Of a stretch of 64,000 nucleotides of DNA, positions 9,260 through 18,911 are shown piece after piece. Within the stretch, counting starts at the first letter, position 1. Each line of letters starts with the position of its first letter. The notes beneath the pieces were generated by a model that ran no database searches, had not been told where the DNA came from, and worked only from the letters and a program-made list of their open reading frames with translations. Location: the NCBI GenBank assembly GCA_964446495.1, contig CAYUOY010000001.1:22108-86107 (forward strand), written 5' to 3'. This stretch comes from JAADHU01 sp964446495 (lineage in GTDB: Bacteria > Pseudomonadota > Gammaproteobacteria > Steroidobacterales > Woeseiaceae). The position numbers were made by a program, and so were the translations under genes.

Positions 9260-12200
9260 GTGCGCTACTTACGAATACTCATTTATACCCTCGGCGGTAC
9301 CATAGCGATATTGCTGGTCGCGATACTGATACTGATCTCCATTGACCTGGGTATGTTCAAAAACCGGGTCGAGGTATGGGTTACAGATTTAATTGGGCGT
9401 GAATTTCGAATCGATGGAGAATTCCACCTCAACATCGGATCCGATATCGAGTTGTACGTCGAGGATCTGTATCTTGCGAATCCGGAATGGGCTGGCGATG
9501 ACGCGTTCATCACCACACGCAAAATCTATATCGTTGCTGATGTATGGTCGCTGATCTATGGGCCGGTCGAGATCGAACGCCTTGAAATTGATGGCATCAG
9601 AGTTCAGGCAGAGCGGAACGAAGCACGGGAAACCAGCTGGGAATTTGAACGTCTGGCGGTTGCCAACGGATCTGCGGATTCCGGTTTTTTCGGGGATCTG
9701 GCTAATGACAATGAGTTCAGCCGCAAACTGCCGCTGATACTTGCCACCGCCACGGTCACCGACTCGCAAGTCTCGTACACTACGCCCGCCATGGCGATGC
9801 CACTGTCGTTTCTCGCCGATACTTTGCAGTGGCACATCAAGGATGATGTTCTGACAGTCGACCTCACGGGCTCCCTCAACGGAATGCCGGTCCATGCGAC
9901 CAAGACCACGTCCCCGGTGAAAAATCTGATGGCCCTGGAAGATGTGACGATCGATGTCGTCGGCAGCATCGGCGAAATCACGTGGCGGGGCGCCGCGCAT
10001 GTTGACGACTTGCTAGCGCCGAAGCGGCCACGTCTGCAGTTTGACCTTGAAGGCCCAAGTGCCAAATACCTTACCGATCTTCTCACGATGGAACCGATAA
10101 CGGCGGGACCATTGAAAATGTCGGCGATGATTGAGGCGGATGGTGAGAGCATGATTGCGACCGCCCAGGGAATTTTCGGTGAATTCACATACGCGCTATC
10201 CGGTCGCTTTCAGGATCTTCAGGATGTGCATCAGTTTGACCTGGATGTTTCAGCAAACGGCCCGGATATGGGCGCGATCATCCGGCTATTCGGTGGTCAC
10301 TATGATGAAATTGACCCCTACGAAATTCAGGCAGAAATTCACCGGATTGGCCCAGAGGTGCGTATTGACCGCTTTCAGGTAGACATAGGTGCCAGCCATC
10401 TGACGATCGACGGGAGTCTTCCCGATTTTCGTAGTCCGAAAGGAGCTCGTTTGTCGTTGCGAGCATCAGGCCCGGATTACGGGCGTTTCAATCGGATGCT
10501 CCAGATGCCGGGCCGACTTGCGGGACCGTTCGTGACGGAGCTGGATCTGACGACAGACCTCAGCGGGGCGACCCAGGTTACCCTTAATGCGAGCAGTTCC
10601 GATATCAAGATCTCATTTGAGAGCTTGCTTAGCACGGCGGAGAACTTCGAAGGAACAAGCGGCACATTGGAGATCAGCGGGCCGAATATCGAGGCAATCG
10701 CGGCGACCCGCGGAATTGACGGTTTTCCTGCCGACAAGTTTCTTGTGACGGCGCATGTTGAAAAAGTTCGGGAGGGCTATCTGATACGGGAATTCGAAGC
10801 CGTGGTGGACGATGATGTATTCAGATTCAGCGGCCAGACAGGTGAGTGGCCATTTTGGCGGGGTGCGAACCTGGACATTGATATATCCGGGGTTGATCTG
10901 GGTGCGAGCATTTTCGCCGCCCTCGGTCAGGTCGATCGCGTGCCAAACGGCGCCTTTTACTTGCGAGGCAACGTGCAAGGGCAGGACGACAGGCTCTTGT
11001 TAAACGATCTGCAAGCTGCGATCGGAGATGCTGAAGAGTATCGTTTCCAGATATCCGGGTCACTGTATCCCGCACAGGATTTCGTCGATAGTCAGGTGAA
11101 AATTCGCGCACGCGGTGCGAGCATCGAGGCACTGGGAGGGCTGGAGGGAATTCCCGATATGCCTTTTGCTGTTGAAGCGTCTGTTCGTCGTGGCGTGTCG
11201 AACATTGTTTTCGAGCAGGGGAGCTTCAAATCCGGAGCGGTCGCTGTGGATTTTTCGGGACATATTGGCGACAAGCCGCTCGATGATGACATGGCGTTGA
11301 CATTCAATGTATCTGTGCCATCGCTTACAGAGGTCATGGCCAAATACGACGTAGTGGTTGACGGCCTGCCCAATGGTGATTTGCTGGCGTCCGGTTCGGT
11401 GCTAAAGGAAGCCGGGGTCCTGGCGATCGAAGAATTAACGGCATCGATTTCCGGGCTTAGCCTGGAGGCCAGCGGCAAAATTGGTCAACTTCCATCGTTC
11501 GTTGACACCAGTATCGACCTGAAATTGAAGGGTGAAGACCTGTCTCAACTGTGGCCGAAAATAACCTCGAACGGATCGCTGGCACATTCTTTCACCGCCT
11601 CGGCCAGTGTGAACGTTGTTGGAAACACGTTGCAGATTGAACGTTTGAACGCCAGCTTCGGACCTGCAAAACTGAAAGGAAGTCTCAATTTCAACCTCGA
11701 CCCGATTCTTGAGAACGGTCGTTTCGACCTCACTGTGGATTCCCCGAATGTTAGGCCGTTTTTCCCTCCAACGAAAACGGCGTCTGCGCCGCAAGAAGTG
11801 AAGCTGAAGTACCAGGGTACTGGCAATTGGTCCGACAATTTTTGGGATTTTGAGCGGTTTCGGCTGGAATTGGGAGAAGGGCATTTTGAGTTACGAGGCA
11901 CGATCGATGGTCCACCAACCTTCGAACAAACGGATCTGTCGGTCGATCTCTTGCTCCCGCACACTTCCAGATTGAGCATGATCGCTGGCCGGGAACTCCC
12001 TGATGAGGCGTTGCGTTTGACGGGGCATTTGATTGGAACTCGTGAAATCATGTCCATGCAGGATTTCGAGATGAGGTTGGGTGAGAGCGATCTGAGCGGA
12101 CGGCTCACGATGCAATTCGACGAAATTCCAGTCGTGAGTGTTGATTTGAGATCGACCTTGTTCGATATTTCAGGGTACTTGCCAGAGACTGGTACTGAAT

Positions 12201-13156
12201 CAGATCCCGAATCGGCTAAAAGTACCGGCAAGCTGATTCCAGATATACCACTGCCATTGGAATTCCTGCGTAAATTTAACGCCAACCTGAATATCGATGC
12301 CGCCGAGCTGCGAAACGGACCGGCGAAATTACTGCACGTCAAGTTAAGTAGTTCGCTGTCATCAGGTGCCCTGACAGTCGAAAACTACTCGTTCGAGACA
12401 GTGCGTGGAGGACATTTTCATTTGTCGGCAAGCTTGCTGCCCAATGACAGGGACGGTGCAGACGTCTTGATAGCCGCCGCTGGTGAACAATTCGTTCTCG
12501 GCATCCTGGCGAATGCCCAGCGCGAAGTGGAGAAGCTACCCCTGTATGACATTGAGACCGAGCTGGCGGCGAGCGGCGCGACCACTCGCGATATGGCTGG
12601 ATCACTGAATGGATATTTTCATATAGTTGGTCGTGATGGGCTTGTACCTGCCGGCGCGATGTCCTTGTTCACCGGAGACTTGCTCTCGGAATTGTTGCGG
12701 AGCTTGAACCCGTTCGCCAAGAATGATTCCTATAATCGAATTGAATGTGCGGTCCTGACAATGGATTTTGATCATGGTGCTGCTTCGGGCGAGCCGGCAT
12801 TTGTGTTGCAAACCGATAAGCTGCGCGTTTTCGCGAAAGCAGATGTTGACCTGAAAACAGAGGCATTAGACGTCAATTTTCGCATTGTGCCACGAAAAGG
12901 TCTTGGTATCAGTCTCTCGGGACTTGTCAATCCCTACATCAAACTAACCGGGACATTGACCGAGCCATCCCTGATTCTCGATCCGGAGGGAGCGTTGGTG
13001 GAGGGAGGAGTGGCCGTCGCAACGGCGGGACTCTCGATTCTGGCCAAGGGGCTGAAAGATCGTTATCTTTCTGACCCGGACCCGTGTGGCACTGCGCTGG
13101 CGACGGCCAGGGAGGTACAAGCGAAAAAGGTCGAGGCACGGTCCAGATTGCAGTGA
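9260..13156 (+). CDS. AsmA-family very large envelope protein
   Basis: A 1298-residue protein with one N-terminal membrane anchor (about residues 6-27) and a long periplasmic part made of repeated beta-rich segments (recurring ISG, LDLS and 'G.L...P' turns), ending in the AsmA C-terminal region around residues 1100-1240 (ATTRDMAGSLNGYF, GDLLSELLRSLNPF, DVNFRIVPRKG, NPYIKLTGTL). AsmA-like proteins are inner-membrane anchored and structurally akin to bridge-like lipid transport proteins; several affect outer membrane lipid homeostasis. The size is like YhdP/TamB-class proteins, but the C terminus is AsmA type. Start is GTG at 9260 with GGGG before it. It stands alone and is followed by outer-membrane genes on the same strand. 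Confidence 0.85.
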   Translation: MRYLRILIYTLGGTIAILLVAILILISIDLGMFKNRVEVWVTDLIGREFRIDGEFHLNIGSDIELYVEDLYLANPEWAGDDAFITTRKIYIVADVWSLIYGPVEIERLEIDGIRVQAERNEARETSWEFERLAVANGSADSGFFGDLANDNEFSRKLPLILATATVTDSQVSYTTPAMAMPLSFLADTLQWHIKDDVLTVDLTGSLNGMPVHATKTTSPVKNLMALEDVTIDVVGSIGEITWRGAAHVDDLLAPKRPRLQFDLEGPSAKYLTDLLTMEPITAGPLKMSAMIEADGESMIATAQGIFGEFTYALSGRFQDLQDVHQFDLDVSANGPDMGAIIRLFGGHYDEIDPYEIQAEIHRIGPEVRIDRFQVDIGASHLTIDGSLPDFRSPKGARLSLRASGPDYGRFNRMLQMPGRLAGPFVTELDLTTDLSGATQVTLNASSSDIKISFESLLSTAENFEGTSGTLEISGPNIEAIAATRGIDGFPADKFLVTAHVEKVREGYLIREFEAVVDDDVFRFSGQTGEWPFWRGANLDIDISGVDLGASIFAALGQVDRVPNGAFYLRGNVQGQDDRLLLNDLQAAIGDAEEYRFQISGSLYPAQDFVDSQVKIRARGASIEALGGLEGIPDMPFAVEASVRRGVSNIVFEQGSFKSGAVAVDFSGHIGDKPLDDDMALTFNVSVPSLTEVMAKYDVVVDGLPNGDLLASGSVLKEAGVLAIEELTASISGLSLEASGKIGQLPSFVDTSIDLKLKGEDLSQLWPKITSNGSLAHSFTASASVNVVGNTLQIERLNASFGPAKLKGSLNFNLDPILENGRFDLTVDSPNVRPFFPPTKTASAPQEVKLKYQGTGNWSDNFWDFERFRLELGEGHFELRGTIDGPPTFEQTDLSVDLLLPHTSRLSMIAGRELPDEALRLTGHLIGTREIMSMQDFEMRLGESDLSGRLTMQFDEIPVVSVDLRSTLFDISGYLPETGTESDPESAKSTGKLIPDIPLPLEFLRKFNANLNIDAAELRNGPAKLLHVKLSSSLSSGALTVENYSFETVRGGHFHLSASLLPNDRDGADVLIAAAGEQFVLGILANAQREVEKLPLYDIETELAASGATTRDMAGSLNGYFHIVGRDGLVPAGAMSLFTGDLLSELLRSLNPFAKNDSYNRIECAVLTMDFDHGAASGEPAFVLQTDKLRVFAKADVDLKTEALDVNFRIVPRKGLGISLSGLVNPYIKLTGTLTEPSLILDPEGALVEGGVAVATAGLSILAKGLKDRYLSDPDPCGTALATAREVQAKKVEARSRLQ

Positions 13157-13269
13157 GCGCAAGAATATCTGCTATGCCGGGGGCAATCGCACGGAAAAGG
13201 CGAGCACTGGTCTGACGAATGGTAGTATGCGCGCTGTCTTTTGAAGCCATCTTTTCTTCATGAAGCTGA

Positions 13270-14796
13270 TTGATCACGAAACCAGTTGCCGGCGCGGAAT
13301 TCGGATCATCGAACCGCTACAAATCCAAACAACATAACTTGCGTGAATTCGACCGGACTATACGAAAGGCACTCTGCAGAATAGTGTACGCGATATCAAC
13401 TCTTTGGGCCGCAAGGTTCGTTTTCCTGACATGTGTTGTATTGCTATCGACACGCGTGAGAAGCCAGGAGATTTGGGAAATTCCATTTTTCAACGCCCCC
13501 CCGGGCACGGCTGGCCTGGGGGAAAGTTTTCGATTTGGCCGGAATCCCTATTTGTCGCGCGGTAATGGCGATCAGGAAAAGCTGGATTTGATTCCGCTGT
13601 TTTTGTACGAAGGCAAGCTTTTGTTCCTTCGTGGTACCTCGGCTGGCGTACATATTGTGAAAAACGAGTCGATCGAATTGAATCTTTACAGCAAGTATCG
13701 TTTTCAGAAACTGGACCCAAACTGGAATACATTTTACGAGGGTCTTGAGAACCGCGAGCAGACGCTGGACGCTGGTATTCAGCTGAAAACGTCCAGAAAA
13801 TGGGGGCAATTTCATCTTTATTGGATCGCCGATACGCTCGGCAAACACAATGGCCAGGAAGCACAAGTTAGTTACCGGTACCAATTCGAAACAGGGCGTT
13901 GGAAGATTTCACCGTTTGCGAGCTTTACCTGGCAGGATGATGATCTCACCAATTACTATTTCGGCGTTAACGAGGCAGAGGCGCAGGCTGGCCGGCCCGC
14001 CTATATGCCTGGCAAGTCACAGTGGTTCGGCTTCGGCCTCAACACAGCCTGGCGTATGAGTGATCGCACGGTATTTTTTGGCAACGTCGGTTTTTCAATT
14101 GCCAATTCGGCTGTTTCGAACAGTCCACTCGTTGAGGAGCCGTGGTCTTCGCAAGTATTTGTAGGTGCCACCCATATTGTGGGCAATGCTCTGCGGCCCG
14201 ACTACATCGTCGACAAGGAGCGGCAAGGCGAGTGGTCGTGGCGGGTCAATTATGGCTATCAGGCAGACGGGAACATCGTCAGTGAAATCGATCAGGGTGA
14301 ATTTGGCAAGAGCTCGGTCGCGGATACGAATATTGCCGGTCTGGCTTTCAGCAAATTACTGTCGGCTGGCAAGCGTATCGACTTTTTGGGAAATATCGCA
14401 TTGTTCCGGCACCTGGAGGAAGATGAGGGAAATGGCAATTTCTGGAGTTACGCCACGTATATCAAAGCAAGGGGTAGGGGTTACGCACCTTGGAGTCAGG
14501 AAGAGTTGTTTCGTTGGAGCCTGGGCTTTGGCATGTCCTTTGCGGAAAAAAATCCGATCGTGGAGCAACGCAAGCAGGAGTCGAAAGGCGACAACACCTC
14601 GCACTTCCTGAGTTACCTGGAATTGTCGCTCGATTTTCCTTTAAGAAAGATATCCGGGGCGAAATGGTTACAACGGTGCTACGCGGGAGTCACGCTGGTG
14701 CACCGCTCGGGGATCTTCGGATCGTCAGACCTTTTGGGCGAAGTGTCAGGCGGTTCGGATTGGGTTTCGGCTCATTTTGAGTGTACGCGGGGATGA
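13270..14796 (+). CDS. MipA/OmpV family outer membrane protein
   Basis: An outer-membrane beta-barrel of the MipA/OmpV family, about 508 residues, longer than usual because of the N-terminal region. Typical features are the strand-turn pattern from about residue 75, YRF-type strands, the conserved YYFGV...A.AGRPAYMPG segment (about 235-255) and a C-terminal aromatic-rich strand. Family members are porin-like or bind the lytic transglycosylase MltA. The start is uncertain: the first in-frame codon is TTG 13270, with a basic 35-residue stretch ahead of a signal-peptide-like core (about residues 39-65, ending TRVRSQ); a GTG at 13384 would give a more normal precursor. The last bases overlap the next gene, suggesting co-translation. 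Confidence 0.8.
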   Translation: MITKPVAGAEFGSSNRYKSKQHNLREFDRTIRKALCRIVYAISTLWAARFVFLTCVVLLSTRVRSQEIWEIPFFNAPPGTAGLGESFRFGRNPYLSRGNGDQEKLDLIPLFLYEGKLLFLRGTSAGVHIVKNESIELNLYSKYRFQKLDPNWNTFYEGLENREQTLDAGIQLKTSRKWGQFHLYWIADTLGKHNGQEAQVSYRYQFETGRWKISPFASFTWQDDDLTNYYFGVNEAEAQAGRPAYMPGKSQWFGFGLNTAWRMSDRTVFFGNVGFSIANSAVSNSPLVEEPWSSQVFVGATHIVGNALRPDYIVDKERQGEWSWRVNYGYQADGNIVSEIDQGEFGKSSVADTNIAGLAFSKLLSAGKRIDFLGNIALFRHLEEDEGNGNFWSYATYIKARGRGYAPWSQEELFRWSLGFGMSFAEKNPIVEQRKQESKGDNTSHFLSYLELSLDFPLRKISGAKWLQRCYAGVTLVHRSGIFGSSDLLGEVSGGSDWVSAHFECTRG

Positions 14797-15356
14797 ATAA
14801 CAGCAGGCGTAAGGGGCTGGTGACGGTGCTCGCGTGTTGCTGGTGTTTGTCCGGTGCCAATCTTGCGCTGGCAGACTGGCAAGCAGATCCGAACGACAGG
14901 AAACAGCTGCAGGCCGAGTCGGCAATTGCACGGTTTAAAGAGAAAATTCCGCGTAGCGCCACGTATTTCGAAAATGCCTATGGCTTTGCTATTCTGCCGG
15001 CAGTAACGCGCGCCGCGATCGGCTTTGGCGGGGCCTACGGGAAAGGCCTGGTGATCGAAGGCGAGACCCTGATCGGCAAGACGGGATTCTGGCAGTTCAC
15101 GTCCGGATTGCAGCTGGGAGCGAAAAACTTCAGCATGATCGTCTTCTTCAAAGACAAGGATGCGCTGGAGTATTTCAAGACCCGCCAAGTACAGTTTACG
15201 GGCCAGGCCGGCCTTGATCTTGCCACGTACGGAGTCGCTGGCACGCCTGCCTACAATGAAGGTGTCGCCATAATAACGCTGACGAATCTGGGGTTGATGG
15301 GCGAGTTCTCGTACGGGGGGATCAAATTTACTTACCAGGCACTGTCACCGGAATAG
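14793..15356 (+). CDS. SYLF/YSC84 domain secreted protein
   Basis: A 187-residue protein with a signal peptide (core about residues 8-26, cleavage after NLALA) and a SYLF domain (YSC84 family), recognised by FENAYGFAILPAV, FGGAYGKG, and the C-terminal TNLGLMGEFSYGG. SYLF domains bind phosphoinositide or other lipids in eukaryotes; bacterial exported members are uncharacterised or linked to lipid binding. The ATG at 14793 overlaps the TGA of the MipA gene (ATGA), so the pair is likely translationally coupled; a GTG at 14781 would add four residues. A 160-base stretch follows before the next gene, with nothing I can assign. Confidence 0.85.
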   Translation: MNNSRRKGLVTVLACCWCLSGANLALADWQADPNDRKQLQAESAIARFKEKIPRSATYFENAYGFAILPAVTRAAIGFGGAYGKGLVIEGETLIGKTGFWQFTSGLQLGAKNFSMIVFFKDKDALEYFKTRQVQFTGQAGLDLATYGVAGTPAYNEGVAIITLTNLGLMGEFSYGGIKFTYQALSPE

Positions 15357-15517
15357 TGCCACCGTATGGTCTGCGGGCACATTTTGTCAAATAGACCGAC
15401 CCATCGGCTATTACGTATACCAAGATAGCCTTGTCGGCTTGTATATTCCTGAGGCATAACTGCAGTTATTCGACGTCGCTAATGATGCCCATGGCGCTAC
15501 GGCGGAGGCTTTGAGAA

Positions 15518-16594
15518 ATGACAGACGGCGCTATCGCAATGGCCACTGCCCCAAGATTCAATAGCAATATCCTGATAGTCAGTATTTGTGTTGCCCTGGC
15601 AGTTGGCATCCTGATCGTTGATATCGCGTCTTTACCGTTAGGGGTAGCAGCCGGCGTAGCCTACGTTGCGGTTGTCCTGGTTTCTTTGTGGTTGCCCAGG
15701 TGGCGTCATTCCCTGTTAGTCGCCGCTGCGGTATCGGTGCTTACTCTCATCGGCTACTTGTGGTCGGAACCCTCGGGTCTTCAATGGATGGTCATTACCA
15801 ATCGCTTGCTGGCGTTAGCCGCCGTCTGGTCGACGGCAGTGATCGGAGGTTGGCTGGTGTTCGCAAGGCGGCAGGGTACAGAAGACGCTCTAAAATCTGC
15901 CGAGAAAGAAACGGAGAGAGCGCAAAACGCAAAATCCCGATTCCTGGAATCGACGAGCAACGATATGCGGCAACATCTACAGACATTGAGCTTGCTGGGT
16001 GCTGTGATGAGCAAGAGCGTTGCAGACCGCAAGGCACAGGAAGTCTGTGCCAAACAGAATGACGCAGTCGCTCACCTTGGAGATCTGCTGAATTCGATCC
16101 TTGAGTTTTGCGAACTGGAGTCTGGCGATGTTAAACCGGCGCTGGCGTCGACGTCGGTTGATGATATTTTTCGCAGGCTAGAGAGTGAATTCGCACCGCA
16201 GGCTCGGGCCAAGGGTCTGAAGATCCAATTTCATTCAGAAAAGCAAGACGCTTATTCAGATGGCATATTGCTTATGCAGGTGCTTCGCAGCCTGCTTTCC
16301 AATGCCATTCGTTATACCAATGAAGGTGGGATAAATGTTACTTGCGTCGATACATCAGACGGTATGCGAGTATCAGTTGAGGACTCGGGCATCGGCATAG
16401 CACCGGATAAATTGAACATTATTTTCGATGAGTTCTATCGGGTGGATAGCGATCCGGTCGGCCAAAATGGTGGCCGGGGATTGGGGCTGTCGATTGTTGA
16501 TCGGGGTCTCAAATTGCTGGAAACCCAGGTTGAGGTCGAGTCCATGCTGGGCAAGGGGTCGAAATTCTCCTTCGTTGTGCCGGCGGTTGGCTAA
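15518..16594 (+). CDS. Histidine-kinase-like membrane protein lacking the phosphoacceptor His
   Basis: A 358-residue protein with four predicted N-terminal membrane helices (about 17-37, 42-60, 65-82 and 93-115), a short coiled coil, a HisKA-like dimerisation region (about 138-205) and a HATPase_c domain (about 245-356). The ATP-binding boxes are intact: N box LLSNAIRYTNEGG, G1 DSGIGIAPDK, F box IFDEFYR and G2 GGRGLGLSI. The H box, normally SHDLRQPL in this type, reads SNDMRQHL, so Asn148 stands where the phosphorylated His belongs. GGAGG lies nine bases before the ATG. No response regulator is adjacent. It may be an ATP-binding regulator of another kinase rather than a kinase; the second His (153) is not at the usual position. 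Confidence 0.85.
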   Translation: MTDGAIAMATAPRFNSNILIVSICVALAVGILIVDIASLPLGVAAGVAYVAVVLVSLWLPRWRHSLLVAAAVSVLTLIGYLWSEPSGLQWMVITNRLLALAAVWSTAVIGGWLVFARRQGTEDALKSAEKETERAQNAKSRFLESTSNDMRQHLQTLSLLGAVMSKSVADRKAQEVCAKQNDAVAHLGDLLNSILEFCELESGDVKPALASTSVDDIFRRLESEFAPQARAKGLKIQFHSEKQDAYSDGILLMQVLRSLLSNAIRYTNEGGINVTCVDTSDGMRVSVEDSGIGIAPDKLNIIFDEFYRVDSDPVGQNGGRGLGLSIVDRGLKLLETQVEVESMLGKGSKFSFVVPAVG

Positions 16595-16729
16595 CGGTCG
16601 AGGTCAAAAAAAAGAGTGGCAATGCTGTGGCTCACTCGTGCCTCTATTGGGAGACCATGCGATCCTGCCAAAAAAAGCCGCAGGCTGGTAAGATTAGAAT
16701 CTCTGGAGATTGCTCACAGCTTGCCCTAA

Positions 16730-17758
16730 ATGCATCGAAATTTATTCATCGCAGGAGTTTTGCTGGCACTCAACGTGGCGGTTGCCACGGCACAGGATGC
16801 GACGGAGGGCAACAAGCAAGAGGAGATTGGTGTCGAACTTTCTCAGCTTGACAAGGCATCCACCGAGGGAGCCGAATTGCCCCGTAGCGTGAAAGCACAG
16901 CAGTATGTCACGTTAAAAGTTGATCAAACGGCCAAATGGTTCGACTCGTTTTTTGATGACCCGAACTACGTGGCAGAAGATGCCAGTTCGCGAGTTCGAT
17001 TTCGGCCGGAATTATATCTGCGGGAGGAGCAAGGGACAAAAGTTCGGGTCAAAGTCGCGGCAAAGGTTAATTTGCCCAACTTGAATCGAAAAATGAGTCT
17101 GGTTATTGGCGGTGATGACGGCACCGGGGATTTCGAAAACTCTTTGGATGACACCCTGGATGGAGCGAGCATCGGCCTGCAGGCCTTCGGACGGGCGAGT
17201 AAGAAGTGGAACCTGAGTGTTACGGCCGGAGTCAAATTGGATGACTTCGCTTTTTTTGCGGGGCCCCGTGTTCGATACCTTCACGCTATCGGCGATCGCT
17301 CGCAATTTCGTTTCGTACAGATTTTTCGTTGGTTTACCGACAATGGCTGGGACACACGCACCCGTATCGATTTTGATCATGTCTTCGATAACGGGATGTT
17401 CTTCCGGCAGACGATTGATGGGCGCCGCAGGGCTGACAGGTATGACGAAGAGGGTTTTCGGACCCGTGTCAGTACCTCATTGATCAAACGCCTGAGTAGT
17501 GATTCTGGTCTCCAGTATGAGTGGTTCACCATATTTAACACCAAGCCTGAAAATAAGATCGATAGCACTACTGTGGCGCTGCGGTATAGAAAACGCTACA
17601 AATACGACTGGCTATTTTATGAGATCGTGCCGCAGCTGGCCTTCGAGGATGAATTCGACTGGGACATTAATCCGGGCATTCGTTTCCGGATCGAAATAAT
17701 TTTTGGCAAGGAGGTACGCAAGGGCAAGGCGCTCGATGATGATGGCTTCCTTTGGTGA
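16730..17758 (+). CDS. Unrecognised outer-membrane-like protein
   Basis: A 342-residue protein with a clear signal peptide (MHRNLF then a hydrophobic core, cleavage after VATAQ). The mature part starts with an acidic, Gln-rich segment (about 22-65), then a WFDSFFDDP stretch, followed by alternating short amphipathic strands ending in aromatic or charged residues (VRFRPELYL, QFRFVQIFRWF, FYEIVPQLAF, IRFRIEIIFG), which suggests a transmembrane beta-barrel of about 10-12 strands. The final residue is Trp, as is common for outer membrane proteins recognised by BamA. I do not recognise the family. It follows the kinase-like gene on the same strand after 135 bases; a functional link is not established. 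Confidence 0.8.
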   Translation: MHRNLFIAGVLLALNVAVATAQDATEGNKQEEIGVELSQLDKASTEGAELPRSVKAQQYVTLKVDQTAKWFDSFFDDPNYVAEDASSRVRFRPELYLREEQGTKVRVKVAAKVNLPNLNRKMSLVIGGDDGTGDFENSLDDTLDGASIGLQAFGRASKKWNLSVTAGVKLDDFAFFAGPRVRYLHAIGDRSQFRFVQIFRWFTDNGWDTRTRIDFDHVFDNGMFFRQTIDGRRRADRYDEEGFRTRVSTSLIKRLSSDSGLQYEWFTIFNTKPENKIDSTTVALRYRKRYKYDWLFYEIVPQLAFEDEFDWDINPGIRFRIEIIFGKEVRKGKALDDDGFLW

Positions 17759-17826
17759 TACCGGACTAGCGCTGATCGTCAGGAAAACTTGCGCGCAATT
17801 TCATAAACGGGGCGGTCAGTCCCCCA

Positions 17827-18840
17827 TTATTGATGGTGTTCCTGGAACTCCTTCGGTGCCATGCTGGTCCAGCGCTTGAAAGCTCGGGAAAAGTTGCTCT
17901 GATCTGAAAACCCCAGCAAATACGCGATTTGGGCCTGCGAGTGTTTTTGCTCGCGCAAATAGTCTTCTGCCAGGCGACGGCGGGTGCTTTCGAGTACGTC
18001 CCGGTAGCTTGAGCCCTCCTGACTTAGTTGTCGTTGCAACGTGCTGACGCTGCGATTCATCCGATCGGATATTATCGATTGATCGGTTTCCCCGGAAGGC
18101 AATAAATCAATCAAAAGTCGTCGAACCTCGGATGCGACCTTATGGGAATCAAGCGACTCAATATACTTTTCGGCAATCCTGTCGGTTGCCCTGGCGATAT
18201 CGGGCGCATCGCTTCGCAGTCTGCGTTGCAGTGTCGTTTTGTCAAAGTGAAAGCGCTGTATATCCGAATCGAAATCGACAGGCGCGCGGAGGGCGGCTTC
18301 GTATGCCGCGGGATGTACTGTCGCGGGGCTCGTCAACTCAACTCGAAGCGGGCGAATCTCCTCTCCTGAAGCGAGATCGCATAACGTCAGCAAAGCGACC
18401 ATACCGCAGTCACTGCCTTCCTTGGGCGGACTGCGTGTGATATCCGGGAATGTCGTGGATAGAACGTAACTATCAGTCGATTCCGTGAGCCTGATCTGCA
18501 CCGAAGCAGTTGATAGCAAGCGGTGGTAGCGTACCAGGCGCTGCATGGCGTCCAGCAATGTTGAACTGGCCATCCACGCACAACCAAGAGCATAGAGCTG
18601 GGTCGGACGTACGTACTTGCCGGTCTTAAGGCCAATAGCAGCATCGCCCGTCGCTACCCTGGCAAGATCCCATAACTTCCGCATCCCGGATAATGGGTAA
18701 CGCTGTTGCGGCGAAGGTGGCTGGTCGAGATCAAAACCTGCAGCGGTGAAAATCGGCGCTGGATCAATCCCGTACTCCTTGCGCAGCGCGGTGGCCAGAA
18801 CATGGGTCAGAGCAGCCAGAGTTGTGGGTTCAGAAAACAT
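17827..18840 (-). CDS. AraC-family transcriptional regulator (Arabinose_bd-like N domain)
   Basis: A 337-residue regulator. The N-terminal about 200 residues resemble the 'arabinose-binding domain of AraC' type found in OruR/ArgR-like regulators (GIDPAPIFTAAGFDL, GDAAIGLKTGKYV, LYALGCAWMASSTL). The C-terminal about 100 residues form the two helix-turn-helix motifs of AraC proteins (RSVSTLQRQLSQEGSSYRDV and QAQIAYLLGFSDQSNFSRAF followed by KRWTSMAPKEF). It is divergent from the small gene at 18912 with 71 bases between starts, so autoregulation or control of that gene is possible. Effector unknown. Confidence 0.9.
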   Translation of the reverse strand: MFSEPTTLAALTHVLATALRKEYGIDPAPIFTAAGFDLDQPPSPQQRYPLSGMRKLWDLARVATGDAAIGLKTGKYVRPTQLYALGCAWMASSTLLDAMQRLVRYHRLLSTASVQIRLTESTDSYVLSTTFPDITRSPPKEGSDCGMVALLTLCDLASGEEIRPLRVELTSPATVHPAAYEAALRAPVDFDSDIQRFHFDKTTLQRRLRSDAPDIARATDRIAEKYIESLDSHKVASEVRRLLIDLLPSGETDQSIISDRMNRSVSTLQRQLSQEGSSYRDVLESTRRRLAEDYLREQKHSQAQIAYLLGFSDQSNFSRAFKRWTSMAPKEFQEHHQ

Positions 18841-18911
18841 ACGAGGTCCATTGAATAGAACTTGGTGGACTTAGACAAGAGGAATATGTCCTGTTGTTCT
18901 AACTTACGCGC

